Shown here: piece after piece, positions 36,298 through 44,786 of the stretch | Numbering within the stretch: the stretch's first letter is position 1 | Layout: every line of letters begins with the position of its first letter | DNA from: Candidatus Brocadia sinica JPN1 | GTDB taxonomy: Bacteria > Planctomycetota > Brocadiia > Brocadiales > Brocadiaceae | NCBI RefSeq assembly: GCF_000949635.1 | Contig: NZ_BAFN01000001.1 | Coordinates: 3,593,052-3,657,051, forward strand | Length of the DNA stretch: 64,000 bases | Reading direction: 5' to 3' | Translations under genes and position numbers: made by a program | Notes under the pieces: model-generated | Seen by the model: only the letters and a program-made list of their open reading frames with translations | Database searches by the model: none | What the model was told of the DNA's origin: nothing

Positions 36298-36360
36298 TTG
36301 ACAATTTAATAAAAAAGTTTATTGTCATAGCCGTTAGTGGTATCGAGTGGTGAAAAGTGG
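36298..36360 (+). promoter_or_regulatory. mra operon promoter with three MraZ-type boxes
   Basis: TTGACA (36298-36303), 16 bases, then TATTGT (36320-36325) forms a good promoter. Three AGTGG boxes follow at 36336-36340, 36346-36350 and 36356-36360, exactly ten bases apart. MraZ is known to bind such spaced GTGG/TGGG repeats upstream of its own gene. The last box runs into GGGGAG (36359-36364), the ribosome site of mraZ, so a bound MraZ ring could block both polymerase and translation. The stretch 36090-36297 has no supported gene. Confidence 0.7.
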
Positions 36361-36369
36361 GGAGCCAAA

Positions 36370-36858
36370 ATGTTCACCGGTGAGTACCATCATACGATTG
36401 ATGACAAGAATAGACTGGCCATACCAGCCCCTCTTCGTGATTGCATTGATATGGAGAAGGAAGGAAAGGGGTTTTTCATAACTCGAGGACTCGATACATG
36501 CCTGTTCATGTACACACCCAAGGTATGGCAGAGTGTCGTTTTTAGGATTGAACAACTCTCTTTTACGAATAAAAAGGCGCGTCAGTTCCAGCGCCTTTTC
36601 TTTTCTAAAGCACAGAAAATTCCCGATTGTGATCAACAAGGGCGTATACTGATCCCACAGTATTTAAAGGATATTGCCAAGATCCAAAAGAATGTGGTGA
36701 TTGTAGGAGTAAGTAGCCGTATTGAGATTTGGGATGAAAAGGCCTGGAAAGATTTTGAGTCTGAACATAACAAGGGATTCGAAGAGATTGCAGAAGATCT
36801 GTTCCAATTGGGTTTTCCTTCCACTGAGATAGGGCAAATACAGCCTCCACCATTATAA
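36370..36858 (+). CDS. mraZ: Transcriptional regulator MraZ
   Basis: A 162-residue protein with two AbrB-like MraZ repeats: M-F-T-G-E-Y-H-H-T-I-D-D-K-N-R-L-A-I-P at the start and D-Q-Q-G-R-I-L-I-P near residue 90, each with the conserved D-x-x-x-R motif. MraZ forms rings that repress the dcw operon. The longer frame begins at 36337 inside the operator; ATG 36370 with GGGGAG six bases before it is the proper start. The rsmH gene follows after 13 bases. Confidence 0.95.
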   Translation: MFTGEYHHTIDDKNRLAIPAPLRDCIDMEKEGKGFFITRGLDTCLFMYTPKVWQSVVFRIEQLSFTNKKARQFQRLFFSKAQKIPDCDQQGRILIPQYLKDIAKIQKNVVIVGVSSRIEIWDEKAWKDFESEHNKGFEEIAEDLFQLGFPSTEIGQIQPPPL

Positions 36859-36871
36859 AGAGATAGACGAA

Positions 36872-37771
36872 ATGGATACCAGAACACATAACCTTCTTCA
36901 CGAACCGGTGATGGTTGAAGAAGTATTAGATTATTTATGTCCGCAACCGGGACAAATCATTTTAGACGGTACTGTGGGAAACGGCGGACATGCAAGCAGA
37001 ATTATGAACAAAATAAGCCCGGGTGGCTTGTTAATTGGCATGGATAAGGACAGGGAAATTTTGCAGATAGCAAAACAATATTTATCGGAAAGAGAATGTC
37101 CCTTTAAACTCTACCATGCGGATTATTCCGATGTCGACGAAGTGTTGAGACAGGCAGGGGTTGATATGGTTCATGGTGTGTTACTTGATTTGGGAGCATC
37201 TTCTTTGCAGTTTGATCAGGCGGAGCGGGGGTTTAGTTTCTCAAAAGAGGGTCCGCTGGATATGAGAATGGACCGGTCGCGGGCTGGTACTGCTCAAGAT
37301 TTAATCCAGAGGCTTTCTGAAAAGAAATTGGAAGAATTGTTGAGAAGATATGGGGAAGAGAGGTGGTCAAGAAGGATTGCCAGGGCTATACGAAAAGAAG
37401 CAGAGGAGGCTGGTATTACTTCGACGAAACAGTTAGCTGCTGTGATTGAACGCGTTGTTCCGAGAGGGAAAAGCAAAATTCATCCTGCAACAAGGGTGTT
37501 CCAGGCGCTGAGGATTGCTGTAAATAAGGAGATGGAAGTTTTGGAGGTTTTTTTGGATAAGATTCATCATTACATGATAATGGGTGCTCGTATTGTAATT
37601 ATAAGTTTTCATTCTCTTGAGGACAGGATTGTAAAGAATACATTTGTAGAAAGGGCGAACCAGAAGATATTCAAGATACTCACGAAGAAGCCTGTAACGC
37701 CGGGTGTGGTTGAGATAGAAAGAAATGTCCGGTGTAGGAGCGCAAAACTAAGATCAGCAGAAAGGATTTAA
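36872..37771 (+). CDS. rsmH: 16S rRNA (cytosine(1402)-N(4))-methyltransferase RsmH
   Basis: A 299-residue methyltransferase. H-E-P-V-M-V-E-E-V-L-D-Y-L is the family start, D-G-T-V-G-N-G-G-H-A-S is the AdoMet loop, and L-L-D-L-G-A-S-S-L-Q-F-D and H-P-A-T-R-V-F-Q-A-L-R-I-A-V-N are further signatures. It methylates C1402 in the ribosomal P site. Standard second gene of dcw clusters. Confidence 0.97.
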   Translation: MDTRTHNLLHEPVMVEEVLDYLCPQPGQIILDGTVGNGGHASRIMNKISPGGLLIGMDKDREILQIAKQYLSERECPFKLYHADYSDVDEVLRQAGVDMVHGVLLDLGASSLQFDQAERGFSFSKEGPLDMRMDRSRAGTAQDLIQRLSEKKLEELLRRYGEERWSRRIARAIRKEAEEAGITSTKQLAAVIERVVPRGKSKIHPATRVFQALRIAVNKEMEVLEVFLDKIHHYMIMGARIVIISFHSLEDRIVKNTFVERANQKIFKILTKKPVTPGVVEIERNVRCRSAKLRSAERI

Positions 37772-37772
37772 T

Positions 37773-38135
37773 ATGGGTGTGCCGAGAATATTGGTAATGT
37801 TTTTCATTGCAATTGCAATGGCCGTGTTTGTGGTGTGGGAAAGAAATAAAATTATAGAAATAGGGTACCAGGTGGCTAAGCTGCAAAGGAATTGTGATGA
37901 GTTATCAGAAGCGAATAGAAAACTGAACTATTATGTCGGCCGGTTAAAAACGCCTGAAAATATTGTCTATAAGGTACAGTCATTAAAGCTACCACTTATT
38001 CTTCAGGAAGATTCACCGGGAACAATGGTGGCTGGTTACATGAAACTGAAAGAGAATGCGGTGAAGGCGAACCAGAATAAGGATTTATATACCCAAAAGG
38101 GGCCGTCATTAAATTGTTGTTCGCTGCATTACTAA
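37773..38135 (+). CDS. ftsL: FtsL-like division protein
   Basis: A 120-residue bitopic protein: short N terminus, one membrane span (about residues 5-22) and a coiled coil (about 28-60, with L-Q-R-N-C-D-E-L-S-E-A-N-R-K-L). FtsL and its relatives link FtsQ to the septal synthase pair FtsW-FtsI. Sequence conservation is low in this family, so the call relies on topology and on its place between rsmH and ftsI. One base separates it from rsmH. Confidence 0.75.
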   Translation: MGVPRILVMFFIAIAMAVFVVWERNKIIEIGYQVAKLQRNCDELSEANRKLNYYVGRLKTPENIVYKVQSLKLPLILQEDSPGTMVAGYMKLKENAVKANQNKDLYTQKGPSLNCCSLHY

Positions 38136-38278
38136 AATTTCTAAGAATTCGGGCAGTTAAAAACCGTTTCCTGCTGATGACAATTAGTGAAGAAGTAGGC
38201 CCTTAACTGCAATATGAAAGGTTGCTTTGCATGCGTTTAAAGCAATTGTTTTTTACTATTTTGGTAAGCCCTCCTCCC

Positions 38279-38321
38279 GGATGCTTTCGGGGCAAAGATG
38301 TTTTTTGTCTCGAAAGCGTCC
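38279..38321 (+). other. Long hairpin upstream of ftsI
   Basis: GGATGCTTTCGGGGCAAA pairs with TTTGTCTCGAAAGCGTCC over about 17 positions, including G-U pairs, around a short loop. It sits in the 245-base gap between ftsL and ftsI. It lacks a following U tract on the plus strand, so it is not a plain terminator; a processing or attenuation site, or a solo palindromic repeat, is possible. Confidence 0.5.
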
Positions 38322-38380
38322 GTAAAAATTTGATTGAATGATTACAGGAGTTTCATAAATAATTCTAGGGAATTGTCAAC

Positions 38381-40099
38381 GTGATGCCTTTAAAAAAACA
38401 CAAATTTTGGGCGAATATAACGGGAATTCTTCTCATTGGGATTTTTATTGCGCTAGCCGTTCATCTGGGGCGTATTCAGCTTGTTGAGCATGATAAATAT
38501 CTTAAACTTGCGAAAGTTCAACAATGTAAAAAGATCGAATTACCCGCAAGAAGGGGTTCCATCTTAGACAGGAATGGAATCAAGCTTGCCGAGTCTCTGC
38601 AAGTCGGTTCTGTTTATGCAGACCCTGCTGAAATTGAAGATGCCTCTTCTGTGGCATATCATTTGAGCAATGTCCTGAAACTGAATGCATCAAAGATAGT
38701 CAAGCTATTGGGTAAAGACAAGCGGTTTGTTTGGATTAAACGGAAGGTTGGCGATGAAGAACTCGGTGCGGTTGCAAAATTATCTTTAAAAGGGGTTTAC
38801 ATAAAACACGAGTATCACCGTTTTTATCCCAATGAACAGTTAGGCAGTCATATTCTTGGATTTACCAACATTGACGAGAGGGGACTCGAGGGGATCGAGC
38901 GGTCATTTGATAATGTATTGTCCGGGAAACCAGGACATAAATTGATTGTTCGGGATGCATTGCAACGTCAGATTATAACGCCGGATGCAGAAGTGCAATT
39001 GCCTCGGCATGGGAATGATGTCGTATTGACGATTGATGCTAAAATTCAGCGTATTACTGAGGAAGAATTGGAAATTGCCTGGAAAAAATGGAAACCCTCC
39101 TCCGCAACGGCGATTGTTATGGATCCAATGACAGGTGAAATATTGGCCATGGCCAACTATCCTACGTTTGATCCGAACCATTTCAAAAAATATTCTCCCG
39201 ATGCCAGAAGAAATCTGGCTATTACTGATTGTTATGAGCCAGGTTCATTAATGAAACCCCTTGTGATTTCAGGTGTGTTTGAGCAGGGTATTGCAAGGCC
39301 TGATGATGTATTTTTTTGCGAAAATGGGAGTGGCAAAGTGGAAGGAAGAATGCTGCGTGACACCCATAAGTATGGTAATCTTACTGCTTCTGAAATTATT
39401 GCTTATTCAAGTAACATAGGAATGGCAAAGATCGGTACGCTTATGGGGAATGAAAAAATGCACCGATATCTTCAGCAATTCAATTTTGGAGAGAGAACAG
39501 GAATAGAGCTGCCAGGGGAAATTGGCGGCATCTTTCGTCCTCTGAAACAGTGGACAAGAAAATATTCCCTGGTATCTATTTCCATGGGACATGAAATAGC
39601 AGTTACCCCTCTTCAGTTTATTACGGCTTTTTGTAGTATTCCCAATGGTGGGCAGTTACTCAGACCAAAAATTGTAAAATCAACAATAAAGAACGACAAT
39701 CAAACAAAAGAAGAACTTCAGTATCCGCAACCAGTGAGACGTGTAATGAGTGCAAACGTCGCACGGAATATCATGAATCCTATACTGATGAAGGTTATAA
39801 CGGAAGGCACAGGGAAAAATGCAAACCTGTTGGAATACGATGTTGCTGGAAAAACGGGTACATCACAGAAGATTCATGGCGAAGGGGGACGATATTCCCA
39901 TGAAAAATATGTGGGTTCTTTTATTGCCTATGCTCCTGCTGAGCGTCCCCGTATGTGTGTGTTAGTTATGATTAATGAACCTCGGAATGGTGAATATTAT
40001 GGTGGCATTGTAGCAGCCCCCGTTGTAGGAGAAATCATGAGACGATCTCTTGTTTATCTTGGTGTGGAACCCTCGGGATTCAAAATGGCAATGCAATAG
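38381..40099 (+). CDS. ftsI: Septal peptidoglycan transpeptidase FtsI (class B PBP)
   Basis: A 572-residue bitopic enzyme: N-terminal span (about 10-28), dimerisation/pedestal region starting L-P-A-R-R-G-S-I-L-D-R-N-G, and the transpeptidase domain with all three active-site motifs: S289-L-M-K292, S343-S-N345 and K491-T-G493. It cross-links septal wall with FtsW. The intact motifs support a real peptidoglycan cell wall in this organism. It begins with ATG-ATG at 38381 after a gap holding a hairpin. Confidence 0.96.
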   Translation: MMPLKKHKFWANITGILLIGIFIALAVHLGRIQLVEHDKYLKLAKVQQCKKIELPARRGSILDRNGIKLAESLQVGSVYADPAEIEDASSVAYHLSNVLKLNASKIVKLLGKDKRFVWIKRKVGDEELGAVAKLSLKGVYIKHEYHRFYPNEQLGSHILGFTNIDERGLEGIERSFDNVLSGKPGHKLIVRDALQRQIITPDAEVQLPRHGNDVVLTIDAKIQRITEEELEIAWKKWKPSSATAIVMDPMTGEILAMANYPTFDPNHFKKYSPDARRNLAITDCYEPGSLMKPLVISGVFEQGIARPDDVFFCENGSGKVEGRMLRDTHKYGNLTASEIIAYSSNIGMAKIGTLMGNEKMHRYLQQFNFGERTGIELPGEIGGIFRPLKQWTRKYSLVSISMGHEIAVTPLQFITAFCSIPNGGQLLRPKIVKSTIKNDNQTKEELQYPQPVRRVMSANVARNIMNPILMKVITEGTGKNANLLEYDVAGKTGTSQKIHGEGGRYSHEKYVGSFIAYAPAERPRMCVLVMINEPRNGEYYGGIVAAPVVGEIMRRSLVYLGVEPSGFKMAMQ

Positions 40100-40177
40100 T
40101 TGTGTTTATAGCATCACTCTGTAAAAACTTCTTTTTTAGTAAGTTTTCTAGTGACTATTCCATTTGTTCGCTTAAGT

Positions 40178-40247
40178 AGGCAGTATGCAATAGGCAGTAG
40201 GCAATAAAATTTATCATTTTTTGCTTACTGCCAACTGCTTACTGCCT
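40178..40247. repeat. Imperfect long inverted repeat
   Basis: The left arm AGGCAGTATGCAATAGGCAG (from 40178, ending GTAGGCAA at 40204) pairs with the right arm 40221-40247 (TTGCTTACTGCC, then ACTGCTTACTGCCT). The internal GGCAGTA(A/G)GCA unit is repeated within each arm. It occupies the 298-base gap between ftsI and the next gene, otherwise empty. Confidence 0.65.
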
Positions 40248-40397
40248 GTTGCATCTTTTTGGTGCAGCTATGCTGTGCCAGATATCTTCTCTTGGAAGGA
40301 GGTGATACGCGATTTTGATGGCTTGAAAAGACAAGAGATTGTGTGATAAAGTATTTTTATGTCCTGCTATGACATGCGAAGAGTTGAGGAGGGAAAG

Positions 40398-40643
40398 ATG
40401 ACACAAAAAGAGATTGAAAAACAAAATTTTATCCTCTGGTACAGTTTGTATGCTACCGAAAAAGAGATTGAGATTGCCCGCACTCGTAATCGGGAAATCC
40501 TGGACAGACTTTTAAAGGAATATGCCCAGGAAGTAGATAAAGTTAACAGGACGAGGCATTTATACGAACGGATTGTTCAATCAAAAGGGAAGAAAACTCA
40601 GGGCTTTGATGCAACATTGAAGATAAACTGTTTTTCACGTTAG
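40398..40643 (+). CDS. Small coiled-coil protein in the dcw cluster
   Basis: ATG 40398 follows GAGGAGGG, a strong ribosome site; the longer frame from 40359 is not preferred. The 81-residue product (M-T-Q-K-E-I-E-K-Q-N-F-I-L-W-Y-S-L-Y) is helical and charged with no membrane span or signal. I do not recognise it. Its position between ftsI and murE and its good start suggest a real gene linked to division. Confidence 0.55.
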   Translation: MTQKEIEKQNFILWYSLYATEKEIEIARTRNREILDRLLKEYAQEVDKVNRTRHLYERIVQSKGKKTQGFDATLKINCFSR

Positions 40644-40682
40644 AGGAACAACGGAATTTTACAGAAAGCAAAGCAGCAGTCT

Positions 40683-42152
40683 ATGAAATTGAGTGAACTT
40701 TGTTCTTGTTTGAAAGATCACCAATCCTGTGATTTTGTGGAAAAGGAAGTGTGTGGAATAACACATGATTCGCGTAAAGTAAAGGGGGGTTATGTGTTTG
40801 TTGCCATCAAAGGTCATACGGTGGACGGACATGATTTTATTGCCGGCGCAATAGAGAAAGGAGCTATCGCCCTTGTTGTAGGAAAAAAGATCGATATAGC
40901 TTTACGAATACCCCAGTTCATTGTATCGAATACACGCTATGCCCTTGCGTCATTGAGTTGCCGTTTTTATGGTGAACCTTCTTCCCAAATGACAGTGGTC
41001 GGTATTACAGGAACAAACGGTAAAACAACCACTTCGTATCTCACGAAATCAATCATTGAGGCCTCCGGCAATAAGGCGGGACTGATTGGCACAATTCAAT
41101 ACGAGACAGGGAAAAGGGTCTTACCGGCACAGGAAACAACTCCTGAGTCGGTTGAAATACAGAGTTATCTCTCTGAAATGCTTAAATCCGGTATAAAATA
41201 CGCAATAGTAGAAGCATCCTCTCACGCCCTCTCTCAGAACCGGTTGGATGAGATTCGTTTTAGTTCTGCGATCTTCACGAATTTATCCATTGAGCATCTC
41301 GATTATCATGTAAATATAAGGAATTATAGAACGGAAAAACTGAAATTAGTAAAAGGATTAGGTACACAGGCATTTGCCATCCTGAATGCCGATCACAATG
41401 CGAGTAAGCACTTTGCTGAGTGTACAAAATCACAAGTAGTTTGGTATGGTATAAAGAAAGAGAAGGCGGATGTGACCGCTGAAATAATAGATATGAGTGC
41501 AGATGTAACAAGATTTTTACTTAATTCTCCCTGGGGAAAAATACTTATTAACGCAAAATTGGTAGGTAAACATAATATTTATAATGCATTGGCAGCTGCT
41601 GCCAATGCATTGGCACTGGGTTTTAAAATTGACACGATAAAAACGGGTATTGAATCTTTAGGCGTAGTACCCGGCCGTCTGGAAAAAGTTGATTGTGGAC
41701 AGGATTTTCATGTCTATATTGACTTTGCACACACACATCAGGCGTTGCAGGTTGTTCTGAGCACCCTGCGGGAGATAACGACAGGACGTATTATACTGGT
41801 CTTTGGATGTGGTGGAAACAGAGACAGAAAAAAAAGACCCAAGATGGGACATATTGCAGAAAAATACGCAGATCTTTCCTGGATAACAAGTGATAATCCT
41901 CGTTCCGAAGACCCTTATAGTATTATATCTGAAATTCAAAAAGGCGTAAGGAAGCAAGGTTGTTTTCGGGTGCAGGCTGATAGGAAGATTGCCATTGAAG
42001 AGGCCGTTTCGGAAGCAAAAAGGGGTGATGTTGTAATTATTGCGGGAAAGGGTCACGAACAATATCAGATATCAAAAGATGCCATACTTCCCTTTGACGA
42101 TCGTGAGATTGTAAGGCAAATCTTATGTGGCAATATGGTATCGCATATGTAA
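40683..42152 (+). CDS. murE: UDP-MurNAc-L-Ala-D-Glu:meso-diaminopimelate ligase
   Basis: A 489-residue Mur ligase. G-I-T-G-T-N-G-K-T-T is the ATP-binding P-loop (about residues 110-120), and S-D-N-P-R-S-E-D-P (about 402-410) carries the D-N-P-R motif that selects meso-diaminopimelate over lysine. So the peptide stem should be of the DAP type. The C-terminal G-K-G-H-E-Q is also standard. Followed by murF after 17 bases. Confidence 0.97.
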   Translation: MKLSELCSCLKDHQSCDFVEKEVCGITHDSRKVKGGYVFVAIKGHTVDGHDFIAGAIEKGAIALVVGKKIDIALRIPQFIVSNTRYALASLSCRFYGEPSSQMTVVGITGTNGKTTTSYLTKSIIEASGNKAGLIGTIQYETGKRVLPAQETTPESVEIQSYLSEMLKSGIKYAIVEASSHALSQNRLDEIRFSSAIFTNLSIEHLDYHVNIRNYRTEKLKLVKGLGTQAFAILNADHNASKHFAECTKSQVVWYGIKKEKADVTAEIIDMSADVTRFLLNSPWGKILINAKLVGKHNIYNALAAAANALALGFKIDTIKTGIESLGVVPGRLEKVDCGQDFHVYIDFAHTHQALQVVLSTLREITTGRIILVFGCGGNRDRKKRPKMGHIAEKYADLSWITSDNPRSEDPYSIISEIQKGVRKQGCFRVQADRKIAIEEAVSEAKRGDVVIIAGKGHEQYQISKDAILPFDDREIVRQILCGNMVSHM

Positions 42153-42169
42153 ATGGGTAAAACAACAGA

Positions 42170-43546
42170 ATGGAAGTTTTATCTCTTGATGAAGTGGTAA
42201 ATGCTGTCTGCGGGCATAGAGTATATTTCGATAAAAATATAAAGGTAAAAGGTATATCCACAGACAGCCGAAATATCCGGAAAGGCGATTTGTTTTTTGC
42301 GCTCAAAGGAGAGCGGTTTGATGGTCATCAGTTTGTCACGCAGGCAATGAATGCCGGAGCAGTGGGCGCAGTTATTTCAACTGAAATGAAACCGGATTAT
42401 GGATATAAGAACTTTTCAACAATTCGGGTAAAGGACGCTGTAACGTCTTTAGGTGACCTGGCAAAGTATTATCGTCAAAAATTGAAAACGAAAATTATCG
42501 GTATTACGGGGAGTAATGGCAAGACCACGACGAAAGAGATGACGCATCACTTATTGTCTCGTTTTGGTCCGGCAGTAAAATCACAAAAAAGTTTTAATAA
42601 TTTTATTGGCGTGCCGGTAACTATATTTGAAATAGAAAACAGGCATCAATATGGCGTGCTTGAAATGGGTACAAATGCCCCCGGTGAAATTCGACGTTTA
42701 TCTGAAATTGGCGCCCCTGATGTTGCAGTAATTGTTAATGTTTCAAAAACGCATCTTGAAGGTCTTGGAAGTATCGAAGGTGTTGCGTTGGCAAAAGGGG
42801 AAATAGTAAAAAATCTCGGTAAAGGCGGGGTCTTTGTGTATAACGCCGATGATCCGTGGTGTAGTAAGATTGCCAGCGGATTTGGGGGAGATACGGTAAG
42901 TTTTGGTTTTAGCCCTCATGCATCAGTACGATGCACCGACATAAAGAAAAAAGACAGGGGTTATATTTTCGTAATTAATGGAAGCCTTGAAATTTGCTTT
43001 CCAATTCCGGGGTATCACAATATTCATAACTGTTTAGCATCATTTGCGGTGTGCCATGCACTGGGTTATAGCATTTACGATCTAAAGGATGTCTTTTCTT
43101 CTTTCTTACTGCCCCAAATGAGGATTGAACAACAACGCATCGGGAATATTACAGTCATTAACGATGCATATAATGCAAATCCTGCGTCTGTGCGCGCGGC
43201 TCTGGAATATCTCAATGAAATTGACGCAACGGGAAGAAAGGTGTTTATTTGTGGAGACATGCTGGAGTTAGGAAATGAGTCTTTTCTATTACACAGTGAA
43301 ATTGGGGAAACAGTGGCTCATTACAATATTGATTTGTTATGGACGGTAGGAGAACGCGCATCCGAAATTGCAAAGGCCGCAAAATTGTCCGGTATGCCTG
43401 AAAACCAGGTTGTCAGTTTCAAGGATGTCTCGGACATTACAGTATCCAAAATACATGAACTGAGAGAAAACGATATGGTATTAATCAAAGGTTCCAGAGG
43501 TATGCATATGGAAAATATTATTGAGAAGTTCAGGAAATTTTCATAA
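42170..43546 (+). CDS. murF: UDP-MurNAc-tripeptide:D-Ala-D-Ala ligase
   Basis: A 458-residue Mur ligase with G-I-T-G-S-N-G-K-T-T-T-K (P-loop), F-N-N-F-I-G-V-P-V-T and the family segment N-D-A-Y-N-A-N-P-A-S-V-R-A-A-L. It adds D-Ala-D-Ala to complete the pentapeptide. The 151-base gap to mraY holds only frames of 20-24 codons, probably chance. Confidence 0.97.
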   Translation: MEVLSLDEVVNAVCGHRVYFDKNIKVKGISTDSRNIRKGDLFFALKGERFDGHQFVTQAMNAGAVGAVISTEMKPDYGYKNFSTIRVKDAVTSLGDLAKYYRQKLKTKIIGITGSNGKTTTKEMTHHLLSRFGPAVKSQKSFNNFIGVPVTIFEIENRHQYGVLEMGTNAPGEIRRLSEIGAPDVAVIVNVSKTHLEGLGSIEGVALAKGEIVKNLGKGGVFVYNADDPWCSKIASGFGGDTVSFGFSPHASVRCTDIKKKDRGYIFVINGSLEICFPIPGYHNIHNCLASFAVCHALGYSIYDLKDVFSSFLLPQMRIEQQRIGNITVINDAYNANPASVRAALEYLNEIDATGRKVFICGDMLELGNESFLLHSEIGETVAHYNIDLLWTVGERASEIAKAAKLSGMPENQVVSFKDVSDITVSKIHELRENDMVLIKGSRGMHMENIIEKFRKFS

Positions 43547-43697
43547 AGCGTTTGTAAATCCATAGCTGTTTTGAATGGGGAAATAATATAATGGTGGAAA
43601 AACAAAGATGCTTCTTGTGGGAAAGAATGAGGTTGCCACGGATGTTCTTGCTGAGAATTTTATAAATTAAAGATCATTAAAAAGAGGTTAAAAAGTT

Positions 43698-44774
43698 TTG
43701 CTTTATAATTTGTTTTCTTCGATACATTCGCTGGAAATATTTAAATACATATCCTCTCGCTCATGTCTGGCTGCTTTTACGGCATTTTTTATCAGTATAT
43801 TCTTTGGTCACTGGTTTATCAAGAAACTTAGGGTGTTGAAGGTTGGAGAGGATACAACAAAAAAAGACTCCGAAGAACTCAAACGTATGCATTTTGACAA
43901 AAAGAATACACCAACAATGGGAGGAATTATTGTAATTATCTCTATCTTAATTTCCACGCTGCTTTGGTGTAATATTTATAATGAATATGTTCTCTTATTA
44001 ATGTTTACGCTAATATGGTTTGGCGTGCTCGGGTTTATTGATGATTATATCAAACTTACGCAGAAAAATGTACCGGGGTTAACTGATGTGTCGAAGTTGT
44101 TGTTTCAATCGGCGTTGGGGCTTATTTTGGGGTTGATATTATACTTCCATTTTACCAAGTTTACATGGGGTACACAACTGGCAATTCCTTTTATTAAGGA
44201 TTTTAAACCCGATGTAGGGCCTTTCTATATATTGATTGCTGCCTTTTTCGTTGTGGGAATGTCAAATGCCGTTAATCTTACGGATGGCCTTGATGGTTTA
44301 GCAATAGGGTGCAGCATTATAGCAGGAATTGCTTTTGCGGTTGTTGCCTATATTTCAGGTAGGGTCGATTTTAGTAACTATTTAAGGATTCCGTACATTC
44401 CAGGAAGCGGGGAATTGAGTGTTTTTTGCGCAGCACTTGCGGGAGGGGGTTTGGGATTTTTGTGGTACAATTGTTTTCCCGCGCAGGTTTTTATGGGGGA
44501 TACAGGATCATTAACATTGGGAGGCATATTAGGACTCATTGCCATTATAGTAAAACAAGAGGTGCTGATGATTATTATAGGGGGCGTCTTTGTCGCAGAG
44601 GCAGTTTCTGTCCTTATGCAGGTTTCTTTCTATAAAATAACAAAGAAAAGGATTCTCCGTTGCGCACCCCTGCACCACCACTTCCAGTTTAAGGGATGGC
44701 CTGAGGCGAAGATCACCCTCAGATTTTGGATAGTCGCAGCCCTGTTGGCAGTATTCAGTTTCGTCTTATTATAA
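43698..44774 (+). CDS. mraY: Phospho-MurNAc-pentapeptide translocase
   Basis: A 358-residue integral membrane enzyme with about ten spans. Family motifs: K-K-N-T-P-T-M-G-G, G-F-I-D-D-Y-I-K, N-A-V-N-L-T-D-G-L-D-G-L-A and H-H-H-F-Q-F-K-G-W-P-E with catalytic Asp and His residues. It makes lipid I. It begins at TTG 43698, with AAAGAGG upstream. In most clusters murD follows; here ftsW comes next. Confidence 0.97.
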   Translation: MLYNLFSSIHSLEIFKYISSRSCLAAFTAFFISIFFGHWFIKKLRVLKVGEDTTKKDSEELKRMHFDKKNTPTMGGIIVIISILISTLLWCNIYNEYVLLLMFTLIWFGVLGFIDDYIKLTQKNVPGLTDVSKLLFQSALGLILGLILYFHFTKFTWGTQLAIPFIKDFKPDVGPFYILIAAFFVVGMSNAVNLTDGLDGLAIGCSIIAGIAFAVVAYISGRVDFSNYLRIPYIPGSGELSVFCAALAGGGLGFLWYNCFPAQVFMGDTGSLTLGGILGLIAIIVKQEVLMIIIGGVFVAEAVSVLMQVSFYKITKKRILRCAPLHHHFQFKGWPEAKITLRFWIVAALLAVFSFVLL

Positions 44775-44786
44775 GGGGGTTTATTT

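Noticed and set aside
36123-36353. 76-codon frame before mraZ
   Set aside because: It crosses the mra promoter and operator and lacks a ribosome site; likely chance in AT-rich DNA.
43591-43670. Two frames of 20-24 codons between murF and mraY
   Set aside because: One has a fair ribosome site, but length and lack of similarity do not support a gene or leader peptide.
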